Below are positions 7,129 through 12,205 of a stretch of DNA of 12,205 bases, one piece after another. The stretch spans positions 1 through 12,205 of the forward strand of contig JBEIDK010000098.1 in assembly GCA_040383485.1 (NCBI GenBank), written 5' to 3'. Numbering within the stretch: the first letter of the stretch is position 1; each line of letters begins with the position of its first letter. The notes beneath the pieces were generated by a model. It did no database searches. It had not been told where the DNA came from and worked only from the letters and a program-made list of their open reading frames with translations. The position numbers were made by a program, and so were the translations under genes. Source of the stretch: JBEIDK01 sp040383485. GTDB taxonomy: Bacteria; Bacteroidota; Bacteroidia; UBA4408.

Positions 7129-8424
7129 TTACGCAAACACAAAATCTAATCCCGACTTAAAAGCATCAATGGCAAATTCAATATCAGCATCAGTATGTGA
7201 CGATGATATAAACCCAACCTCATACCCACTTGGACCTAAATAAACTCCTCGTTCTAACAAATATGCATGCAGCTTTCTGAAATACTTCATACTATCTGCA
7301 TCAATTTCTTCTGATGTTAGTATGTTTTTGTTACTACTAAATGCAATCCAGAATATTGAACCAATGGTTACAAAATTTACTATGTAATTTTTTTCTGTTG
7401 CATACTTGTTCAAGTCATTCACCAACCTTTGTGTTTTGGCTTCTAAATCATTATAGAAATTAGGCTTTAAGCATTGTGTTAAAGCGGCTATTCCAGCACT
7501 CATTGCTATTGGGTTGCCGCTTAGCGTTCCGGCTTGATACACATCCCCTTCAGGTGAAATACAAGCCATAATTTCTTTGCTAGCTCCATAGGCTCCAACT
7601 GGTAATCCACCACCAATAATTTTTCCGTAAGTACAGATATCTGGTTGTATGCTATAATGTCCCGCAGCACCACAAAATCCAACTCTAAAGCCGCTTATTA
7701 CCTCATCAAACAAAAGCAATGTTTTATTTTTAGTGCAAATCTCTCTCAGAAAAATTAAGAAGGATTTATCTTGTAACAATAGTCCATTATTGGCTGGTAT
7801 GGGTTCAATAATAACACATGCAATTTCATCTTTAAATTTTACAAAAGCCTCTTCTACTGCGCCTTTATTATTGAGTGAAACAACTATGGTTTCATTTACA
7901 AAACTTTCAGGAACACCTGCCGAAGAAGTATTACCAAAGGTAACTAGTCCCGAACCTGCCTTTACAAGTAGTGAGTCGCTATGACCATGATAGCAACCCT
8001 CGAATTTTAAAATTTTATTACGCTTTGTATATCCTCTAGCTAATCTTATAGCGCTCATCACCGCCTCGGTACCCGACGATACAAAACGTATTTTTTCGAT
8101 AAATGTATTAAAGGTTAATATTAGGCTTGCTAATTCATTTTCTAATGCCGTAGGTGCACCAAATGAAGTACCTTTTTGTAATGAGTTGATAATTGCATCT
8201 TTCACAATGCCATTGTTATGTCCATGAATTAAAGGCCCCCAAGAGCAACAGAAATCTAAATATTTATTTCCATCAGCATCCCAAATATAAGCACCATCGC
8301 CTTTGTCTATAAACAACGGTGTACCGCCAACAGAACGGAAGGCACGCACAGGTGAGTTTACTCCTCCAGGAAAATATGTTTTGGCTTTTTCAAAAAGCGC
8401 TTCTGATTTAGTTCTAGTAAGCAT
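7129..8424 (-). CDS. hemL: Glutamate-1-semialdehyde 2,1-aminomutase
   Basis: A PLP enzyme that converts glutamate-1-semialdehyde to 5-aminolevulinate, the entry to haem through the C5 pathway. Its 431 residues match the family (about 426-430). Seen are the N-terminal FPGGVNSPVRAF, CCSWGPLIHGHN near 59-70, SSGTEAVMSAIRLAR at 116-130, YHGHSDSLL at 145-153, LLFDEVISGFR with Asp240, and TYGKIIGGGLPVGA with Lys268 as the internal aldimine lysine. AGTLSGNP follows. ATG start; 203 bp separates it from rplY upstream, and the rplY terminator lies in that gap, so hemL should have its own promoter. I found no exact -7 word for it. It shares a haem theme with ccmB at the far end of the window but is not adjacent to it. 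Confidence 0.97.
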   Translation of the reverse strand: MLTRTKSEALFEKAKTYFPGGVNSPVRAFRSVGGTPLFIDKGDGAYIWDADGNKYLDFCCSWGPLIHGHNNGIVKDAIINSLQKGTSFGAPTALENELASLILTFNTFIEKIRFVSSGTEAVMSAIRLARGYTKRNKILKFEGCYHGHSDSLLVKAGSGLVTFGNTSSAGVPESFVNETIVVSLNNKGAVEEAFVKFKDEIACVIIEPIPANNGLLLQDKSFLIFLREICTKNKTLLLFDEVISGFRVGFCGAAGHYSIQPDICTYGKIIGGGLPVGAYGASKEIMACISPEGDVYQAGTLSGNPIAMSAGIAALTQCLKPNFYNDLEAKTQRLVNDLNKYATEKNYIVNFVTIGSIFWIAFSSNKNILTSEEIDADSMKYFRKLHAYLLERGVYLGPSGYEVGFISSSHTDADIEFAIDAFKSGLDFVFA

Positions 8425-8574
8425 ATATTATTATTGCAAAAAAATAAATGTTATAAAAGTTGGCCAATTTATACAAATGATATTCGAATTAATTATTTCA
8501 GTTACTAACTTTAACTTTATTAAAGAAAGCTTATTAATAGGAGGTATCGAAAGCGCTATAGTTCTTTCTAAAGC

Positions 8575-8610
8575 AAAGAAGGCTTGTTCAGTTTTGAACA
8601 AGCCTTCTTT
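8575..8610 (-). terminator. Strong bidirectional-looking terminator after rplY
   Basis: AAAGAAGGCTTGTTCA (8575-8590) pairs perfectly over 16 bp with TGAACAAGCCTTCTTT (8595-8610) around the loop GTTT. It lies 17 bp beyond the rplY stop on the minus strand. The T-rich stretch is interrupted (CTTCTTTGCTTT), but the stem is very stable. It separates rplY from hemL, which has the same orientation. Confidence 0.8.
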
Positions 8611-8627
8611 TATAAACAAGAAAATTA

Positions 8628-9224
8628 TTATTTTTTCTTTGCACCAGCGGCAGCGGCAGCGTCAGTTGCAGCAGCAGCAGCAGCACGTGTCATACGAACA
8701 GCAGCAACAACAACATTTGGAGCCATTAATGTAGCTACCCCATCTAGGTTAACCTCTGCAACTTTAATACCTTGACCAATTTCAAGTTTCTCTACATCAA
8801 CAGAAATAAAATCTGGTAATGCAGAAGGTAAAGCACGTACCTTCATTTTACGAACATTTTGAACTAACTTACCACCAGCCTTTACACCAGCTGCACTTCC
8901 ATGCAATTTAACAGGAATGTCCATAGTAACTGGTCGGTCAGCACGTGTTTCAAAAAAGTCGATGTGTAAAATTTTATCTGTTACTGGGTGAAACATGATT
9001 GACTGCAAAATTGCACCAAATTGTTTACCTGCAATTTCTAAATTTACAGTATGCACTTCTGGAGTATAAACCAAAGGCAGTAAATCATTGTACACTACAC
9101 TAAAGTGTATTTGTTCGCTTCCACCATACAATACACAAGGTACACTACCTGAGTTACGAACAGCTTTTGCATCTTTTTTCCCTACGCTCACTCTTGGTGA
9201 ACCGCTAATAGTTAATGCTTTCAT
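8628..9224 (-). CDS. rplY: Large ribosomal subunit protein bL25 (CTC form)
   Basis: Binds 5S rRNA in the large ribosomal subunit; the long two-domain form is known as L25/CTC or TL5. Of 198 residues, about 1-95 are the 5S-binding domain (RNSGSVPCVLYGG, HFSVVYNDLLPLVY, LQSIMFHPVTDKILHIDFFE). About 96-178 are the C-terminal beta domain (VPVKLHGSAAGVKAGGKL, PSALPDFISVDVEKLEIG). It ends in an Ala-rich, Lys-terminated tail (TRA6TDA5GAKKK) outside the conserved core. ATG start. It lies 78 bp downstream of prs, the prs-ctc arrangement known from several phyla, so the two may be cotranscribed. A short palindrome sits in the spacer. The pth gene that often follows is absent. Confidence 0.95.
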   Translation of the reverse strand: MKALTISGSPRVSVGKKDAKAVRNSGSVPCVLYGGSEQIHFSVVYNDLLPLVYTPEVHTVNLEIAGKQFGAILQSIMFHPVTDKILHIDFFETRADRPVTMDIPVKLHGSAAGVKAGGKLVQNVRKMKVRALPSALPDFISVDVEKLEIGQGIKVAEVNLDGVATLMAPNVVVAAVRMTRAAAAAATDAAAAAGAKKK

Positions 9225-9250
9225 TTTTTAATTTTTCTTTGAGACTTTTT

Positions 9251-9268
9251 CAAATGCCCGTTCATTTG
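9251..9268. repeat. Small palindrome in the rplY leader
   Basis: CAAATG (9251-9256) and CATTTG (9263-9268) form a perfect 6-bp inverted repeat around CCCGTT, 26 nt before the rplY ATG. It has no T-run on the coding strand, so it is not a terminator of prs. It could be an RNA hairpin or a protein site, or chance. Confidence 0.3.
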
Positions 9269-9302
9269 TAGAATCTCTTTATATATTATTTATACGGGTA
9301 TT

Positions 9303-10250
9303 TTATACAATAAATTTATTACTGATTGATTCATGACTATGAACCAAATTTATAACGTCAGCAAATAAATCGGCAACACTTAAAACTTTAATTTTATTTG
9401 TTATTTTTTCATATCCTTCTTTAAGAGGTATGGTATCAGTAACAATCAACTCAGCTAATTTAGAGTTCTGAATATTTTCATAGGCCTTGCCTGATAAAAT
9501 TGGGTGAGTGCACATTGCTCTAACGCTACTTGCGCCTTTTTCCATCATTAAATCTGCCGCTTTTGTAAGAGTTCCTGCTGTATCACAAATGTCATCTACT
9601 AATACAATATCTTTTCCTTCAACATCACCAATCAGCGTCATGCTCGAAATTTGATTTGCAACTTTGCGTTGCTTATAGCAAATAACTATATCACATTTCA
9701 AAAACTTAGCGTATGCATTTGCCCTCTTGCTACCTCCCATATCAGGAGCGGCAATTGTTAGGTTAGGTAAATTAAGCTTGTGCACAAAAGGTATAAAAAT
9801 GGTACTCGCATATAGGTGGTCAACAGGTATATCAAAAAAACCTTGTATTTGGTCGGCATGCAAATCCATTGTCATTATTCGCGTTACACCAGCAGTACCA
9901 AGCAAGTTAGCTACAAGTTTTGCTCCTATTGCAACACGAGGCTTATCTTTTCTATCTTGTCGTGCAAAACCAAAATATGGCATAACAGCAATTATTTCTT
10001 TTGCGGAAGCACGTTTTGCAGCGTCAATAAGCAATAACAACTCAAATAAATTATCGGCTGGAGGGTTGGTGCTTTGTATTATGAAAACATCACAACCTCT
10101 AACAGTTTCCTCAAATGAAGGCTGAAACTCACCATCACTAAATTGAGAAACAAGTACGTTACCAAGGGAGGTGCCGTAGTTCTTAGCAATCTTGTCGGCT
10201 AATGTATAGGTATTTCTACCTGCAAATATTTTTACACTATGTGCTAACAT
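9303..10250 (-). CDS. prs: Ribose-phosphate pyrophosphokinase (PRPP synthetase)
   Basis: Makes PRPP from ribose 5-phosphate and ATP for purine, pyrimidine, histidine and NAD synthesis. From ATG 10250 the protein has 315 residues, the same as E. coli Prs. A TTG at 10316 in the same frame would add 22 residues (IFVLITLSNQINYY and so on) with no family counterpart, so I reject it. Landmarks are KIFAGRNTYTLADKIA, the FSDGEFQPS loop, the MPYFGFARQDRK active-site segment, MTMDLHADQIQGFF with the metal and ATP site, and the PRPP loop DIVLVDDICDTAGTL. It ends in the usual IPLKEGYEKITNKIKVLSVADLFA. It is followed 78 bp later by rplY on the same strand, and a response regulator lies 116 bp upstream in the same orientation. 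Confidence 0.97.
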   Translation of the reverse strand: MLAHSVKIFAGRNTYTLADKIAKNYGTSLGNVLVSQFSDGEFQPSFEETVRGCDVFIIQSTNPPADNLFELLLLIDAAKRASAKEIIAVMPYFGFARQDRKDKPRVAIGAKLVANLLGTAGVTRIMTMDLHADQIQGFFDIPVDHLYASTIFIPFVHKLNLPNLTIAAPDMGGSKRANAYAKFLKCDIVICYKQRKVANQISSMTLIGDVEGKDIVLVDDICDTAGTLTKAADLMMEKGASSVRAMCTHPILSGKAYENIQNSKLAELIVTDTIPLKEGYEKITNKIKVLSVADLFADVINLVHSHESISNKFIV

Positions 10251-10366
10251 TTTTTTTGGGATGCGAATGTAGTAATTAATTTGGTTTGATAAAGTAATTA
10301 ATACAAATATCTTCAAATAATTAAACTATAAAAAATAGAGGTACTATCTAAGTTTTCGGTTTATAT

Positions 10367-11047
10367 TTATAACTCAAATTTATAGCCAACCCCTTTTATT
10401 GTTTTTATATAATGGTCTCCAAGTTTTTCGCGTAGTTTACGAATGTGTACATCTATGGTGCGGTCTCCAACAACAACATCTTCCCCCCAAACCTTATCTA
10501 GTATATGAGTTCTTGTAAATACTATTCCTGGTTTGGAGATTAATAACTCAAGTAGCTCAAATTCTTTTTTTGGCAAGTGAAAATCTTCTGTTCCTTTCGT
10601 AATCAAAAATTTTTCACGGTCAATACTCAAATCGCCTACTTGTTTGGAGAGTGTTGATGGATTTGATGCATGGCGTCTTAATAAAGCATTAATTCTACTT
10701 ACTAATACCCTTGGTTTTATAGGCTTGGAAATATAGTCATCTGCTCCACTTTCAAAACCAACAATTTGCGAATAGTCTTCGCTTCTTGCTGTTAAAAATG
10801 AAATTATTGTTTCTTTAAATTGTTGGTTGTTTCTCAGCTCTCTGCAGGTTTCAATACCATCCATTTCTGGCATCATTACATCAAGTAATATTAGATGTGG
10901 AGCATTTTTTTTAGCACTCGAAATAGCTGCACGTCCATTATTAGCAGTAAATATTTGATACCCTTCATTTTTTAAACTTAAACTTAATAACTCTAGAATA
11001 TCTTCTTCGTCATCAACAATTAATATTTTAAAATCTGAATTATTCAT
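10367..11047 (-). CDS. OmpR/PhoB family response regulator
   Basis: A two-component DNA-binding regulator of 226 residues. The receiver domain (1-120) has the acidic pair Asp12-Asp13, phosphoacceptor Asp56 in LLDVMMPEMDG, Thr86 in SFLTARSE, and Lys108 in ISKPIKP, so it should be phosphorylatable. The C-terminal winged helix (about 135-226) shows LPKKEFELLELL, GIVFTRTHILDKVWG, the recognition helix GDRTIDVHIRKLREKL and the final IKTIKGVGYKFEL wing. It resembles PhoB/RprY-type regulators, but the signal cannot be read from the sequence. No histidine kinase is in the window: downstream is prs and upstream is divergent ccmB. ATG start at 11047. A TTAAC/TTAAG repeat with 11-bp spacing lies 55 bp upstream and might be its own operator. 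Confidence 0.93.
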   Translation of the reverse strand: MNNSDFKILIVDDEEDILELLSLSLKNEGYQIFTANNGRAAISSAKKNAPHLILLDVMMPEMDGIETCRELRNNQQFKETIISFLTARSEDYSQIVGFESGADDYISKPIKPRVLVSRINALLRRHASNPSTLSKQVGDLSIDREKFLITKGTEDFHLPKKEFELLELLISKPGIVFTRTHILDKVWGEDVVVGDRTIDVHIRKLREKLGDHYIKTIKGVGYKFEL

Positions 11048-11090
11048 ACATTAATTTTGTGTAAAAGTAATTTTATCATTCATATCATAT

Positions 11091-11118
11091 CAAAATGTAA
11101 CATTAACCTTATGTTAAG
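11091..11118. promoter_or_regulatory. Candidate operator for an OmpR-type regulator between the regulator and ccmB
   Basis: TTAAC (11103-11107) and TTAAG (11114-11118) start exactly 11 bp apart, the half-site spacing used by OmpR/PhoB-type dimers. TTAAC also forms an inverted repeat with GTTAA (11113-11117). On the minus strand, TACATTTTG (11099-11091) is one base longer than the TAnnTTTG -7 consensus, which would put the repeat near -20 to -35 of the regulator promoter. Eye inspection in AT-rich DNA only, so weak. Confidence 0.3.
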
Positions 11119-11159
11119 ATTTTCTTTGTTTAATTTGTAATTCACTTAATGAAAAAATA

Positions 11160-11813
11160 ATGAATGAATTTAAATTACTTTTAAAAAAAGAACTGCTTCA
11201 AGAATTTCGAATGAAACATAGTATTGGAAGTGTTCTCCTGTACATTTTTGCAACTGTTTTTGTTTGTTACCTTTCATTTAAAAGTATTGTTTCACCTGCC
11301 ATTTGGAATGCATTATTTTGGATAATTTTATTATTTGCAAGTATTAATGCGGTTTCTAAAAGTTTTATTTCAGAAAGCAGACAAAGACAATTGTATTATT
11401 ACAGCTTAGCTTCTCCGCAAGCAATTATTCTGTCAAAGGCATTTTACAATGCAATTTTCCTTAGTATATTGAGTTTAATTTGCTTCATTATTTATTCAAC
11501 TTTTATTGGAAGTATGGTGCAAGATTTAGCTTATTTTTTATTAGCTGCAATGTTAGGTAGTTTTGGATTTGGACTGCTATTAACAATGGTCAGCGCAATT
11601 GCATCAAAAGCTGGCAACAATTTAAGTTTAATGGCTATTTTAAGTTTTCCATTACTTATTCCTATGCTTATAGTTTTGATAAAACTTTCTAAAAATGCCG
11701 TTGATGGTTTAGAGCACAGTTTAAGTAACCCTTTGATAATAATGGTTTGTGCAATTAACTTTATAATTTTAGCCTTAATGTATATACTTTTCCCTTATGT
11801 TTGGAGAGAATAA
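11160..11813 (+). CDS. ccmB: CcmB-type permease of the haem/cytochrome c maturation ABC transporter
   Basis: An inner-membrane protein of 217 residues with about six hydrophobic helices, matching CcmB in length and layout. The N-terminal amphipathic stretch (FKLLLKKELLQEFRMK) is typical of the family. It is followed by helix 1, ALFWIILLFASINAVSKSF, the coupling segment ESRQRQLYYYSLASPQAIILSKAFYN, FGFGLLLTMVSAIASKAGNN, and a prolonged C-terminal hydrophobic part. CcmB works with the ATPase CcmA, and with CcmC and CcmE, in periplasmic haem handling. None of these partners is in the window, so this copy is solitary at least downstream. ATG 11160 gives the family start. It diverges from the response regulator with 112 bp between, and its stop is 4 bp from that of the convergent gapA. 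Confidence 0.88.
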   Translation: MNEFKLLLKKELLQEFRMKHSIGSVLLYIFATVFVCYLSFKSIVSPAIWNALFWIILLFASINAVSKSFISESRQRQLYYYSLASPQAIILSKAFYNAIFLSILSLICFIIYSTFIGSMVQDLAYFLLAAMLGSFGFGLLLTMVSAIASKAGNNLSLMAILSFPLLIPMLIVLIKLSKNAVDGLEHSLSNPLIIMVCAINFIILALMYILFPYVWRE

Positions 11814-11817
11814 TAGA

Positions 11818-12205
11818 TTATAAAATACCTATTAAATCAACCAAGCGGCTGCTATAGCCAATCTCATTGTCGTACCAGCCAACCACCTTAACCATTTCAC
11901 CAACAATTGAAGTGAGTTCGGAATCAAAAATACATGAATGTTTATTTCCAATAACATCAATCGAAACAATTGGCTCATCAGTATATTGAAGTATACCTTT
12001 CAAGCTTGTTTGAGAGGCGAGTCGGAACTTTTTATTTATTTCCGCAACGGTTGTTTTTGTTTTCAATTGACATGTAATATCAGTTAAGGATCCATCAGGA
12101 ACTGGAACTCTTATTCCTCCTCCTCCTAACTTCCCTTCTAATTCAGGAAATATTTTACTGAGGGCTTTTGCGGCCCCTGTGGTTGTTGGTATAATTGATA
12201 ATGCA
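11818..12205 (-). CDS. gapA: Glyceraldehyde-3-phosphate dehydrogenase, C-terminal part (cut by the window edge)
   Basis: Glycolytic enzyme making 1,3-bisphosphoglycerate from glyceraldehyde 3-phosphate. The frame is open to the right edge and reads, from there, ALSIIPTTTGAAKAL, FPELEGKL, IRVPVPDGSLTDITCQL, then SLKGILQYTDEPIVSIDVIGN, HSCIFDSELTS and VKVVGWYDNEIGYSSRLVDL before the stop. These are the catalytic-domain segments following the active-site cysteine, including the TTTGAA phosphate-site loop and WYDNEIGYS. About 129 residues are visible; the NAD-binding domain and the catalytic Cys lie beyond the window. A TTG at 12066 is internal and not a start. Cofactor preference cannot be judged. 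The gene is intact where visible. Confidence 0.96.
   Translation of the reverse strand, partial: ALSIIPTTTGAAKALSKIFPELEGKLGGGGIRVPVPDGSLTDITCQLKTKTTVAEINKKFRLASQTSLKGILQYTDEPIVSIDVIGNKHSCIFDSELTSIVGEMVKVVGWYDNEIGYSSRLVDLIGIL

Noticed and set aside
7112..7132. Possible hairpin GTAAT/ATTAC between lipA and hemL
   Set aside because: Only five AT-rich pairs, no T-run after it on either strand, and it overlaps the hemL stop.
7058..7243. Small plus-strand frame across the lipA/hemL junction
   Set aside because: It overlaps the ends of two clear genes, in another frame and antisense to hemL, and has no protein features.
8540..8545. AGGAGG on the plus strand resembling a strong Shine-Dalgarno site
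   Set aside because: No start codon or coding frame follows at a suitable distance, and this phylum rarely uses such sites.
8431..8619. 62-codon minus-strand frame between rplY and hemL
   Set aside because: It begins with TTG and its first part is the rplY terminator hairpin; no recognisable protein features.
8303..8734. Plus-strand frame ending in a glutamine-rich stretch
   Set aside because: It is antisense to the hemL start and the rplY tail. The Gln run is just the GCN alanine codons of rplY read on the other strand.
10251..10316. 22-codon N-terminal extension of prs from TTG 10316
   Set aside because: Starting at ATG 10250 gives exactly 315 residues with the normal PRPP synthetase N terminus; the extension has no counterpart in the family.
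1..12205. tRNA, rRNA, CRISPR arrays, insertion sequences, toxin-antitoxin or phage genes
   Set aside because: No cloverleaf-like segment, no regularly spaced repeat array, and no transposase, integrase or defence-type protein seen in any frame. The window is ordinary core genome apart from the palindromic element.

Overview
This window looks like chromosomal housekeeping DNA from an AT-rich member of the Bacteroidota, probably near Chitinophagales, Sphingobacteriales or Cytophagales. This rests on four things. Start codons lack Shine-Dalgarno sequences. Several genes carry the Bacteroidota -7 promoter word TAnnTTTG. The gene upstream of lipA resembles a Bacteroidota-type outer-membrane protein. 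The left edge looks like the last residues of a type IX secretion (T9SS) sorting domain. The assignment comes from reading alone; no database search was run.

Layout, left to right. Bases 1-36 are the end of a plus-strand gene, followed by a strong terminator (56-87) and a 131-bp quasi-palindromic, MITE-like element (135-265). A minus-strand EVE-domain gene and plus-strand lysS diverge from a shared promoter region. The lysS terminator hairpin lies inside the longest reading frame of the next gene, a multispanning GT-C (GT39-like) glycosyltransferase. That gene converges, with 2 bp between the stops, on a minus-strand pair: a DAO-family FAD oxidoreductase and, upstream of it, an OsmC-family protein. 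Diverging from osmC is an exported probable beta-barrel gene followed 14 bp later by lipA (lipoyl synthase). LipA converges on hemL (glutamate-1-semialdehyde aminomutase). Next come minus-strand rplY (L25/Ctc) and prs (PRPP synthetase), then a PhoB/OmpR-type response regulator. Diverging from the regulator is ccmB (haem/cytochrome c maturation permease), which ends 4 bp from the stop of a gapA gene truncated by the right edge.

Functional picture: translation (lysS, rplY), nucleotide precursors (prs), cofactors (lipA, hemL, ccmB), glycolysis (gapA), envelope (GT39, beta-barrel) and regulation (response regulator). Nearly all is core metabolism. I see no CRISPR, phage, transposase, toxin-antitoxin or defence system, and no convincing new multi-gene system. 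The items most worth a second look are the palindromic element, the unknown exported partner of lipA, the hairpin/start-codon conflict after lysS, and the 11-bp-spaced repeat in front of the response regulator.
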